Positions 18,131-26,204 of a stretch of DNA of 64,000 nt are shown here, one piece after another. The notes below the pieces were generated by a model, which worked only from the letters and a program-made list of their open reading frames with translations, searched no databases and had not been told where the DNA came from. The DNA lies in assembly GCF_026016325.1 (NCBI RefSeq), contig NZ_CP087203.1:5394001-5458000 (forward strand). The letters are read 5' to 3'. The stretch is from Pseudomonas sp. B21-056 (GTDB lineage: Bacteria > Pseudomonadota > Gammaproteobacteria > Pseudomonadales > Pseudomonadaceae). Position 1 is the first letter of the stretch. Each line of letters opens with the position of its first letter. Made by a program: the position numbers and the translations under genes.

Positions 18131-21100
18131 TCACTGTATTTGCCGCCACATGACGCGACGACTGCCGCCCACGGATTTGCCCACCAGGTCGGTGATACCG
18201 CCACTGGAGTCGTTCACGATCATGTTGGTGGCTCCGTTGGCGTTGACGACGGCGCTCAAGGTCGGGATACCACCAGTGAACACCACCCCGGCGGAGATCG
18301 TGTCGAGGCTACTGAGCTTGCCGTCAGCATTGGTGTCGAGCACCGCATAGTTGAGCATCTTACCGCTGAACGCATCCACTTCGATCAATTTGCCGGTGCC
18401 GAAGCTGGCGCAGGGGTCGGTAGTGTCCACGGCTGCCGTGGTGAAGACCACGCGCCCGAGCACCAGGTTGGCCGGATTGATCACCCGCTCCCCAGTCAGC
18501 GCGTTGTTGTACACCAAGGGCAGATACCAGCCCTTTTTTGCCGGGTAGGTCACGTCAGTCTGGCTGGTGGTCACGAATTGCCCCGTACTGCCCGAGAACA
18601 CGCCGGTGATCGACTGGGCCTGCAAGCTCGACACCGTGATCTGCCCAGCACCACCGGTGGCATCCCAGATCGAGTAGAAGCCTTGCAGATCCTTGTTGAG
18701 CTTGTCCGTTGCCTCATTGAATTTACCGGTACCGAAAAAGACCTGGACCCCACCCTGGGGATTGTCTGCCAGCAACGGTTGAACGGTGATGGGCTGGGTC
18801 GCTCCACCGGACGTGGTGAACAAAGGCTGGCCGGCAAACGCCAGCCCCCAGGTGGTTGGGGACGTGCCGCTGAGGTCGAACTTCCACATCCGCCCTTTCA
18901 AGTCACCGCCGTAGGCCGCCTGCACCACATTCTGGGAGTTGACCCGCAGCTTGACCGAGGACAGGCCGTTATCGGTCTCGCTGCTGTTGATGACGATTTT
19001 GCGGATCAGCGAACCGTCGCGGATATCCACCACGTACAACGCCGCCACACCGCTATTGCTGCCGTAGCCATTGGAAATGAACGCCGCCCAACGGCCGTCC
19101 GCCAGCCGAGCGACTTCGGGGCGGGCATAGGCGTAGCCCAGGTCGTTGAAGGTATTGGTCGTGTTGGCAACGCTCGGCGCGCTGATCTCCCATAACGCTC
19201 GAATGGTATTGCCGGCCGTCGCATCGAACAGTTGCACCGCAAAGAAGGTCCTGCCCCCGGCCCCGGTCCCCCCCACGGCCAGCGTTTTCCAGGCACTGCC
19301 CGACTGCGTATCGAATACGCCAACCTGCCCATCCACCAGGAACCGGTGGCTCACCCCATTGATGTAGTTGATATCGGCAATGTCATCCAGCGCCGGCAAC
19401 ACGCTCGAAGGCATGTAGGCGTAGCGCCGCGTGCCATTGGCGGCGTTGATGACGCTGAAGAAGCCGTCATTGGCGTTCACCACGAGGCTGGTGTTCATAC
19501 CCGCCGCCTTGGTCGCCAGGTATGTGCTGTAGCTGGTGTCGTTCAGCAGGTCCGCGGCGGTCTGGTCATTGGGCGACGCCAGCACCAGCGGCGAGTTGAT
19601 GATGTCCCCCAGCAACACACTGCGTACCTTCAAGCCGGTCTTGTTGGTGCCCTTGCTCCACTCCACCAGATCGTTGCCGGTGATTCCCGCGGGCAGGTTC
19701 TGGTTGAGGCTGGTTTGCTGGGCCATTGAAAAGTTGCCGTAGGACAGGGTCACCGGCGTATTGGTCGTGGTGTTCCACGATTGATAAAGCGGTGCCGTGG
19801 CACCGGGAACAATGGCGGTGTCGGTGCTCCACTGCACCGCAGCCTTGTCGACAGTGCCAGTTGAAGTGAAGCCAAAGGCCCGGATGATCCCGCGCCAGTC
19901 CTTTGGGTCATAGGTGGTCTGGTAGAAGCTGGAGGTGCTGGATAACGTCGCACCGTTGGTGGCGCCGCCGCCACCCGACCCGGCCTTGGAGGTGATGTCG
20001 CTCAGGGCCGACGACAGGGCCGAGCTCAGGCCTTCGCTGTCGGTCGCCTGGTAATACCTGCCTGCACCGTAGCGAGCGGCGTCGGACAGCATCTGGTTGG
20101 TCGCGGTGAAACCGACGGTGTAGGTGTTGAGGTACTGCCGGGGGAAATCCGCAGTGTCCCAGCTCTTGCCGGTGGCATCGGTACCGGTGGAGCGCATGTC
20201 GATGTCGAAGGCGAACTTGGCGATGTCGTCCAGGTACAGCGTGTCGCCCTCGCCATCACCACTGGGGTTGTCGCCGTCATTGGTGCTGATACCGTCCCAG
20301 TTTGGCAGGCGGGAGCCGCCCTGCGGGTCGTTGGTAGGGAACGTCCGGTCATAGGTGGGGAAGCCGTCGGTAATCACTACGCCGAAGTTTTTCTGGCAAC
20401 GGTACTGGATCGGGCTGGTGTAGGTACTGGGCGTGCCGTTGTAGTACGGCGCCATGCCCCGGAAATAGCGGGTGACTTCGTAATAGCTCTCGGCCAGCGG
20501 TGTATTGGCAATGGCGCCCAGGCCGTTGATGGCGTTGATCAACGCGGTGTAGTTGCTATTGGCCTGGGTCTGGGTAACGCTGCCGGTGACGGGCGACAGG
20601 TCGCTGACAGAGCGGGCGATAAAGCCTCCCGGGCCAGAGTTACTGCTGCTGGGCGGGTTGAAGGTCGCAAGGCCGATGCGCAGGGCACGGTTGCTGGCGA
20701 CCAGGTCGTTGGAGACATCCCGGGCCACATTGATTCGGTAATCATTGGGGATCGTGCCAGAGGTAAAGTCGCGACTTGAGCTGTTGGCCAGCATCACCAG
20801 ATAAGACAGGTAGTTGGCTGTGTAGCGGGTGTTGCCGTTGCCCACCGGGTCCGGCAACCGCAGACAGACCCGCCCGAAATTATTTCGATAGAAACCGTAC
20901 CAGTTGCCGCCGTTCGAGCAGCCGCCACGGGTGAGGCTTGCCAGCAAGACATTGCCATCGTCCATATCCAGCTCACTAACGCTGTTGCAGTTATTGCTCG
21001 AGTCGCAGGTGTAAATGGTCGGCCGCGTCACCGTCGGATCAAACCCCGCCGCCCAGATAATGTTGTTCATGCTCCCCGAGTCGTCGATCAGCAGCATCAC

Positions 21101-21238
21101 GTTCGGCGTCACCGCAGCAGCACTCAACAACGGCGAATCCGAAGGCGTGAACCCATAGACCGGGGCAGCCAGGTAGAGGCTGAGCAATACACCCCACAGC
21201 GCCTGTCTCCAGCCGTGGCGAGCTTCAATATTTCGCAT
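18131..21238 (-). CDS. pilY1: Pilus tip adhesin/assembly factor PilY1
   Basis: A 1035-residue secreted tip protein of the PilC/PilY1 family. It has a signal sequence (ALWGVLLSLYLAAPVYG), then a von Willebrand A-like domain with MIDAS motif NVMLLIDDSGSMNN and GVVITDGFPT. A C-terminal beta-propeller (from about residue 550) contains repeated blades such as VGGTGAGGRTFFAVQLFD. Near residue 980 the loop DTNADGKLSSLDT matches a DxNxDG calcium-binding site. PilY1 primes pilus assembly and couples surface contact to signalling. It overlaps pilX by 14 nt. No pilY2 gene is found between pilY1 and pilE, unlike in P. aeruginosa. Confidence 0.93.
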   Translation of the reverse strand: MRNIEARHGWRQALWGVLLSLYLAAPVYGFTPSDSPLLSAAAVTPNVMLLIDDSGSMNNIIWAAGFDPTVTRPTIYTCDSSNNCNSVSELDMDDGNVLLASLTRGGCSNGGNWYGFYRNNFGRVCLRLPDPVGNGNTRYTANYLSYLVMLANSSSRDFTSGTIPNDYRINVARDVSNDLVASNRALRIGLATFNPPSSSNSGPGGFIARSVSDLSPVTGSVTQTQANSNYTALINAINGLGAIANTPLAESYYEVTRYFRGMAPYYNGTPSTYTSPIQYRCQKNFGVVITDGFPTYDRTFPTNDPQGGSRLPNWDGISTNDGDNPSGDGEGDTLYLDDIAKFAFDIDMRSTGTDATGKSWDTADFPRQYLNTYTVGFTATNQMLSDAARYGAGRYYQATDSEGLSSALSSALSDITSKAGSGGGGATNGATLSSTSSFYQTTYDPKDWRGIIRAFGFTSTGTVDKAAVQWSTDTAIVPGATAPLYQSWNTTTNTPVTLSYGNFSMAQQTSLNQNLPAGITGNDLVEWSKGTNKTGLKVRSVLLGDIINSPLVLASPNDQTAADLLNDTSYSTYLATKAAGMNTSLVVNANDGFFSVINAANGTRRYAYMPSSVLPALDDIADINYINGVSHRFLVDGQVGVFDTQSGSAWKTLAVGGTGAGGRTFFAVQLFDATAGNTIRALWEISAPSVANTTNTFNDLGYAYARPEVARLADGRWAAFISNGYGSNSGVAALYVVDIRDGSLIRKIVINSSETDNGLSSVKLRVNSQNVVQAAYGGDLKGRMWKFDLSGTSPTTWGLAFAGQPLFTTSGGATQPITVQPLLADNPQGGVQVFFGTGKFNEATDKLNKDLQGFYSIWDATGGAGQITVSSLQAQSITGVFSGSTGQFVTTSQTDVTYPAKKGWYLPLVYNNALTGERVINPANLVLGRVVFTTAAVDTTDPCASFGTGKLIEVDAFSGKMLNYAVLDTNADGKLSSLDTISAGVVFTGGIPTLSAVVNANGATNMIVNDSSGGITDLVGKSVGGSRRVMWRQIQ

Positions 21239-21704
21239 AGATGCTCTCCACCACGCTGCGCTGGTTATTCCCCACCACCGCTACTGCTGTGATCCGGTAC
21301 AGCGTCGCCGAGGTACCGTTCGGCACATTGACCGCCGCGAGAGTGGTACCAATGTTCTGCACGCCATAAAACCCACCCGCGGCGGCGACCCAGGTGACCC
21401 CCGACGATGAGTTGCGCCCAGCCCCCGTCAGCGTGGCGGACTCCGCCGGTGGCGCACATTGAATAACAGTGGTGCAGACTGCCAGCGCATACGTCTCCAC
21501 CTGCACGGCGTTCTCGCCCATTCTCAGCACCGCCTCGGCCGTCTGGAACGACTGGTTGCGCAGCATGACGCTGCTGGTCATTTTTTCCTGGAGGGTGGCG
21601 CTTTGCATCGACGACAGGCCGATCAGCGTGAGCAACAACAGAAAAACCAGGCTGACCAGCAATGCCATGCCGCGCTGACGGTGCTCGAAGGGGCCGGATT
21701 TCAT
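21225..21704 (-). CDS. pilX: Minor pilin PilX
   Basis: A 159-residue pilus assembly protein with a PilX N-terminal signature: EHRQRGMALLVSLVFLLLLT (cleavage after G) then IGLSSMQSATLQEKM. PilX lacks the usual Glu5, as in other PilX proteins. The ATG at 21704 is preferred because AGGGGG lies 7 nt upstream. A GTG at 21719 that overlaps the pilW stop (GTGA) is the alternative and would add five residues. It is part of the tip priming complex with PilV, PilW, FimU and PilY1. Confidence 0.9.
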   Translation of the reverse strand: MKSGPFEHRQRGMALLVSLVFLLLLTLIGLSSMQSATLQEKMTSSVMLRNQSFQTAEAVLRMGENAVQVETYALAVCTTVIQCAPPAESATLTGAGRNSSSGVTWVAAAGGFYGVQNIGTTLAAVNVPNGTSATLYRITAVAVVGNNQRSVVESIYAKY

Positions 21705-21715
21705 CAAGCGCCCCC

Positions 21716-22429
21716 TCACAAGAGCCGGTTACGCAAGGCGGCAACCACATTGAAGGTCTGGTCGCGCACGTTGTTCTTCGGATCGAAGAGCGTCAGGGTC
21801 AGGCGCACGCTGCGGATCAGTGCCGGGTCAGTCGGGTTGCTGCTGTAGCTCGCGGCCGCAACGTCCGTCGAGCTGCCGGCCACACCGAAGGTCACGTTGA
21901 ATGTGCGCACATTGTCCACCAACACCGCCAGGGTCGGGTTGCCGGCCCCGGTGCCCATCGACAACTGGTTGTTGCTGAAGCTGTAGATCAACCGGCGTAC
22001 CGGAAAAACCAACTGTCCGGCCGCCGGGGCCCGTGCGCCAGTGTAGGCCGTGGCCGAGGTACGGCAGTCGGAAAGGACGGTCCAGGTCGGCACGCCGCCA
22101 CTGTTGCCCACATCCGTCGTCACCAGGGTCATTTTCAGGTTGGCGTTGTCCCAGCGGATCGGCGTGATCTGGCTGGCATTGAAGTCCCCTGCCGAGGACG
22201 CGTCGGTAATGCTACCCAGGCAACCGAACATCCCCACCATGCGAATCTCCTGGACCATCTTGCTCAGGGCAAAGCGTGCATCCTCCTGCATCACCGCCGC
22301 CGCACTCTGGCTGATGTAGGTGTTCTTGGCGGCGATGAAGATCTGCACCACACCCAGCACCACGATGAGACTGATGACCAGCGCGATCATCAACTCGATC
22401 AGGCCGAAGCCCCGGCTACGTCTGTTCAT
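21716..22429 (-). CDS. pilW: Minor pilin PilW
   Basis: A 237-residue minor pilin with leader MNRRSRG and N-terminal helix FGLIELMIALVISLIVVLG (Glu5 present), followed by QIFIAAKNTYISQSAAAVMQ. The large beta-rich globular domain includes a CLGSITDAS...DCRTSATAY cysteine pair. Its ATG overlaps the pilV stop (ATGA). Length and position in the operon agree with PilW. Confidence 0.9.
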   Translation of the reverse strand: MNRRSRGFGLIELMIALVISLIVVLGVVQIFIAAKNTYISQSAAAVMQEDARFALSKMVQEIRMVGMFGCLGSITDASSAGDFNASQITPIRWDNANLKMTLVTTDVGNSGGVPTWTVLSDCRTSATAYTGARAPAAGQLVFPVRRLIYSFSNNQLSMGTGAGNPTLAVLVDNVRTFNVTFGVAGSSTDVAAASYSSNPTDPALIRSVRLTLTLFDPKNNVRDQTFNVVAALRNRLL

Positions 22430-22884
22430 GGCGTCCCCACCGGATCGACGGCGGCGCGGCTGGTCAGCACGAAACTGCGCCGTGCATCGGCCGCGTTGGT
22501 GGTGTTGGCGGCCCGGGCATCGTCCCAGGAAATGGTGATGGTGTAGACCCGCTGGTTCAGCGCGATGGTCCCGGTGGCCGTGGCGCCGCCGAAGCTGACG
22601 ATGTTGGTCTTGAAATCGTAGAGGTCCTGGTCCCGGGTCACGTTGAGGTTGGGTGAACTGGGCGGCGTGACGGTGTAATCGGCAGCGGAGTTGGCGCGGA
22701 TGCGGTCCAGCATATCGTAGGCGATGAAGCTGGCCTGGCTGGTCATCCGCGAGCTGTCGGTGTACTTCAGGGCATTGAGCTGGACCATCGCCGCCCCCAG
22801 CAAGCCCACACCGAGAATCAGCACGGCCACCAGCACTTCGATCAGCGTCATGCCCGCCTGTGGCTTTCTACTGCAACCCTTCAT
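22426..22884 (-). CDS. pilV: Minor pilin PilV
   Basis: A 152-residue pseudopilin with leader MKGCSRKPQAG and helix MTLIEVLVAVLILGVGLLG (Glu5), then AAMVQLNALKYTDSSRMTSQ, the PilV-type continuation. The start ATG at 22884 overlaps the fimU stop (ATGA) and has GGAAG 6 nt upstream. The upstream in-frame ATG would sit inside fimU. Confidence 0.9.
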   Translation of the reverse strand: MKGCSRKPQAGMTLIEVLVAVLILGVGLLGAAMVQLNALKYTDSSRMTSQASFIAYDMLDRIRANSAADYTVTPPSSPNLNVTRDQDLYDFKTNIVSFGGATATGTIALNQRVYTITISWDDARAANTTNAADARRSFVLTSRAAVDPVGTP

Positions 22885-23354
22885 CCGCAACTTCCACCCA
22901 ATACGATTCGTCCATTGAGGCAAACACTCAGCGTCCTGCTCTGCGTCCCCCGTACATAATTGAAGCTCACCGGCGTGGCCGGTGCCGATAACCCACCCAG
23001 ATTGTTGAAATCGATGTTGGTCACGTCTGAGGTTAGCGTCAGAGTCGTCCCACTGCTCATTGCTGGAACAACCCGCAATACATTGGCCGGATTGCCAGTA
23101 CCGTCGTACACCGTCAGTTCTCCGCTCCAGACGCTGCCCTGGGCGGTGGGGCGAATGCGCGTGGTGACACCCCGGTCGATCGCCTCCATGCGGGCAAAGT
23201 TCAGGGCCCGACGCAGATCGCCGATCTCGGTGTCCGCCTTGGTGCTCTGCATCGAGCCGGTGAAGGCCGGCACCGCCATCGTGATGAGGATCAGCAGTAC
23301 GCCAAGGGCGACCAGCACCTCGATCAGCGTGAAACCTTTTGTACGAAGATCCAT
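22881..23354 (-). CDS. fimU: Minor pseudopilin FimU (GspH family)
   Basis: A 157-residue GspH/FimT-type pseudopilin. Leader MDLRTKG is followed by FTLIEVLVALGVLLILITMA, then SMQSTKADTEIGDLRRALNFARMEAIDRG. A C-terminal cysteine pair (VCLNGRIVLGGSCG) is present. It is first in the minor pilin operon. Upstream on the minus strand TTGTTC-18 bp-TATAGC is a possible promoter. In P. aeruginosa this operon is activated by AlgR; I do not see a convincing AlgR box. Confidence 0.88.
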   Translation of the reverse strand: MDLRTKGFTLIEVLVALGVLLILITMAVPAFTGSMQSTKADTEIGDLRRALNFARMEAIDRGVTTRIRPTAQGSVWSGELTVYDGTGNPANVLRVVPAMSSGTTLTLTSDVTNIDFNNLGGLSAPATPVSFNYVRGTQSRTLSVCLNGRIVLGGSCG

Positions 23355-23449
23355 CGATGCCCTCCGTTGCCGTCGGCTATACCTGCTTCTGTAACGCTAG
23401 AACAAACCATTGCCGTGTGCTTGATGCAGTTCATCACTGGGCAGTGACC

Positions 23450-23581
23450 TGTGGCGAGGGGATTTATCCCCGCTGGGCTGCGCAGCAGCCCTAAATCCTG
23501 ATACCTCGGTGTGTCAGACAGATTGTGTTGACTGTTTTGGGGCTGCTTCGCAGCCCAGCGGGGATAAATCCCCTCGCCACA
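23450..23581. repeat. Palindromic repeat, GTGGCGAGGGGATTTATCCC family
   Basis: Second copy of the roughly 130-bp inverted structure, with arms ending CCCTCGCCAC at 23580. It lies between the divergent fimU and fimT genes, so it separates their promoters or adds structure to their leaders. Confidence 0.85.
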
Positions 23582-23635
23582 ATGAAACTCACAAGTCTTA
23601 AGGACCGCTTCACACTCTCCAGGGAGGAGAACACC

Positions 23636-24151
23636 ATGCACCAACAGGGTTTCAGCCTGATCGAACTGCTCATGGGACTGGCGATTGCCGCAATTGTTCT
23701 GCCGTGGGCCAGTTCAAGCTTCAAGGCGCTGGTCGAATCCACGGAACGCAATGACACCGCGCAACTATTGGCCAGCGGCTTGCGCAGTGCCCGCAGCGAA
23801 GCCATCACGCGTAACCGGACAGTGACTATTCAAGGGATAGACAACGATTGGAGCCAAGGGTGGCAAATCAGATTGGACGGCGATGAGCAGACATTGCTGG
23901 AACAGCGCAGCAGCCGCGCCCTGGTGGTGGGTAACTGGCCGGTGAAGCACCGGGTAACGTTCGCCGGCCACGGTGCGGCACTACTGCCCAGCGGTGCCTT
24001 TCAGGCGGGCACTTTGCACGTGTGCGCCCGGCACGAACCGGTCAGCCATCATCAGGTGGTACTGTCACCTACCGGTCGCGTCAGCCTGCGCAACAAGGTC
24101 GCCGAACAGGCTTTGTGCGAAAAGAACTTAAAGCAGGGAGCGGACGCGTAG
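23636..24151 (+). CDS. fimT: Minor pseudopilin FimT
   Basis: A 171-residue GspH/FimT pseudopilin with a very short leader MHQQG and helix [20 protein letters not shown] (Glu5). The start ATG at 23636 has a strong Shine-Dalgarno (AGGGAGGAGAACACC). The C-terminal half contains VCARHEP and ALCEKN cysteines. FimT in related species binds DNA during natural transformation; that role is inferred. The last 24 bp overlap the 3' end of the convergent ispH gene. Confidence 0.88.
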   Translation: MHQQGFSLIELLMGLAIAAIVLPWASSSFKALVESTERNDTAQLLASGLRSARSEAITRNRTVTIQGIDNDWSQGWQIRLDGDEQTLLEQRSSRALVVGNWPVKHRVTFAGHGAALLPSGAFQAGTLHVCARHEPVSHHQVVLSPTGRVSLRNKVAEQALCEKNLKQGADA

Positions 24152-25075
24152 TTCCTTGGGCATGGAGAAGGTGATGTTTTCCTCCCGGCCGGCCAGCTCA
24201 TCGGCACCGATGGCACCCCAGGCCTGCAATTGCTGGATCACGCCGCGCACCAGGACTTCCGGTGCCGAAGCACCCGCGGTAATGCCGATGTGCTCGATGC
24301 CGTCGAACCAGCTGCGCTGCATGTCCTCGGCACCGTCGATCAGGTAGGCCGGGGTTCCCATGCGCTCGGCCAGCTCACGCAGGCGATTGGAGTTGGAGCT
24401 GTTCGGGCTGCCGACGACCAGGACCACGTCGCATTCGTTGGCCAATTGCTTGACCGCGTCCTGACGATTCTGGGTGGCGTAGCAAATGTCGTCCTTGCGT
24501 GGGCCGCCGATGGCAGGAAAGCGCGAACGCAGGGCGTCGATCACCCGGCTGGTATCGTCCATGGACAGGGTGGTCTGGGTAACAAAAGCCAGGCTTTCCG
24601 GGTTGCGTACCTGCAGGGCTGCGACGTCGTCCTCGTCCTCGACCAGGTAGATCGCGCCGCCATTGCTGGCATCGTATTGGCCCATGGTGCCTTCGACTTC
24701 CGGGTGCCCCTCGTGGCCGATCAGGATGCATTCACGACCGTCGCGGCTGTAGCGCGCCACTTCGATGTGCACCTTGGTCACCAGCGGGCAGGTCGCGTCG
24801 AACACCTTCAGACCACGGCCGGCTGCTTCGGTACGTACCGCCTGGGAAACGCCATGGGCACTGAAGATCACGATGACGTCGTCCGGCACCTGGTCCAGTT
24901 CCTCGACGAAGATCGCCCCGCGGCTGCGCAGGTCCTCGACGACGAATTTGTTGTGGACCACTTCGTGGCGCACATAGATCGGCGGCCCGAAGACTTCCAG
25001 GGCGCGGTTGACGATTTCGATCGCCCGGTCCACGCCGGCGCAGAAGCCACGGGGGTTGGCGAGTTTGATTTGCAT
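24128..25075 (-). CDS. ispH: 4-hydroxy-3-methylbut-2-enyl diphosphate reductase IspH
   Basis: IspH is the last enzyme of the MEP isoprenoid pathway and yields IPP and DMAPP. The 315-residue protein has the three iron-sulphur ligands in their motifs: [13 protein letters not shown] (Cys near 12), [12 protein letters not shown] (near 96) and [11 protein letters not shown] (near 197). Substrate-binding [13 protein letters not shown] is also present. It is transcribed in the same direction as the fkpB-lspA-ileS-ribF group but is separated from it by a REP pair. Confidence 0.97.
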   Translation of the reverse strand: MQIKLANPRGFCAGVDRAIEIVNRALEVFGPPIYVRHEVVHNKFVVEDLRSRGAIFVEELDQVPDDVIVIFSAHGVSQAVRTEAAGRGLKVFDATCPLVTKVHIEVARYSRDGRECILIGHEGHPEVEGTMGQYDASNGGAIYLVEDEDDVAALQVRNPESLAFVTQTTLSMDDTSRVIDALRSRFPAIGGPRKDDICYATQNRQDAVKQLANECDVVLVVGSPNSSNSNRLRELAERMGTPAYLIDGAEDMQRSWFDGIEHIGITAGASAPEVLVRGVIQQLQAWGAIGADELAGREENITFSMPKELRVRSLL

Positions 25076-25135
25076 GCTGTGCCTCGTGTCTTGCCTGTTG
25101 ATCGAACGAAGGGCTCGAACACAATGGAGATACCT

Positions 25136-25224
25136 TGTGGGAGCGAGCTTGCTCGCGATGGCGGTGGATCAGTCACCTCTTTGCTGGAAGTGATTCCGCA
25201 ATCGCGAGCAAGCTCGCTCCCACA
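25136..25224. repeat. REP doublet (inverted pair)
   Basis: A variant core GTGGGAGCGAGCTTGCTCGC and its inverse (25201-25224). The pair sits between ispH and fkpB, both read on the minus strand. Confidence 0.85.
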
Positions 25225-25261
25225 GTAAACCGAGTAGTGGCAGGACTTGCCTGCCAGCTCT

Positions 25262-25699
25262 TTAAACCGCCTTGACCTCGAGGATTTCCACTTCGAAGTT
25301 CAAGGTCTTGCCCGCCAACGGATGGTTGAAATCCACGGTCACCTGGGCGTCGTCAAAAGCCTTCACCACACCCGGCAGCTCGGTGTTGGCGGCGTCGTTG
25401 AAGATCACCAGCAGGCCCTCGGACAGCTCCATGTCCTGGAACTGCGAGCGTGGCATGGTCTGTACGTTTTGCGGGTTGGGCTGACCAAAGGCGTTTTCCG
25501 GAGTAACCACCACGGTGCGCTTGTCGCCGGCCTTGAAACCGAAGATCGCCGCCTCGAACCCTGGCAGCAGGTTACCGTCACCGACCTTGAACACGGCCGG
25601 GGCCTTGTCGAAGGTGCTGTCGACGGTGTCGCCATTCTCCAGGTGCAGGGCGAAGTGAAGCTTCACTTCGGTGTTTTGAGCGATACGCTGCTCAGTCAT
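25262..25699 (-). CDS. fkpB: FKBP-type peptidyl-prolyl isomerase FkpB/SlpA
   Basis: A 145-residue FKBP of the SlyD/SlpA class, a cytoplasmic prolyl isomerase with chaperone activity. Typical FKBP segments: VKLHFALHLENGDTVDSTFD, NLLPGFEAAIFGFKAGDKR and the inserted-in-flap region PENAFGQPNPQNVQTMPR. It lacks the histidine-rich metal tail of SlyD. The start ATG at 25699 lies 8 nt inside lspA, implying translational coupling. The lspA-fkpB-ispH neighbourhood is widespread in gammaproteobacteria. Confidence 0.9.
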   Translation of the reverse strand: MTEQRIAQNTEVKLHFALHLENGDTVDSTFDKAPAVFKVGDGNLLPGFEAAIFGFKAGDKRTVVVTPENAFGQPNPQNVQTMPRSQFQDMELSEGLLVIFNDAANTELPGVVKAFDDAQVTVDFNHPLAGKTLNFEVEILEVKAV

Positions 25700-26204
25700 G
25701 GACGGCTTCTCCGGTTTTCTTGCTCTTGAACATGTCCAGGGCGAGCATGATGGCGCCCACGGTGATGGCGCTGTCAGCGAAGTTGAACGCCGGGAAATAC
25801 CAGCGGTTCTGCCAATGCACCAGGATGAAATCAATCACGTGGCCCAGGGCGATGCGGTCGTAGAGATTACCCAGCGCGCCGCCGAGCACCAGTGCCAGCG
25901 CCACGGCCAGCCAGGTTTCGTCGCGGCCCAGGCGCTTGAGCCAGACCACCAGCACGCCACTGACCACAACGGCGATCAGTGCGAACAGCCAGCGCTGCCA
26001 GCCGGAACTGTCGGCCAGGAAGCTGAATGCCGCGCCGGTGTTATACGCCAGGGTCCAGCTGAAGTAGTCGGGGATGACCACAATCTGCTGGTACAGGGTC
26101 AACGAGCCTTCGAAGTAGAACTTGCTGGCCTGGTCGATGACCAGGACCAGCACGCTCAACCAGAGCCAGCCCAGCCGTCCGAAACGGCCCGCTGCGTTAG
26201 GCAT
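25692..26204 (-). CDS. lspA: Lipoprotein signal peptidase LspA
   Basis: LspA (signal peptidase II) removes signal peptides from prolipoproteins in the inner membrane. The 170-residue protein has four hydrophobic helices. It carries the conserved segments [37 protein letters not shown] and [11 protein letters not shown]; the two catalytic aspartates lie in the last two. The gene overlaps the ends of ileS and fkpB by 8 nt each, giving a tight ileS-lspA-fkpB unit. Confidence 0.96.
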   Translation of the reverse strand: MPNAAGRFGRLGWLWLSVLVLVIDQASKFYFEGSLTLYQQIVVIPDYFSWTLAYNTGAAFSFLADSSGWQRWLFALIAVVVSGVLVVWLKRLGRDETWLAVALALVLGGALGNLYDRIALGHVIDFILVHWQNRWYFPAFNFADSAITVGAIMLALDMFKSKKTGEAVHD

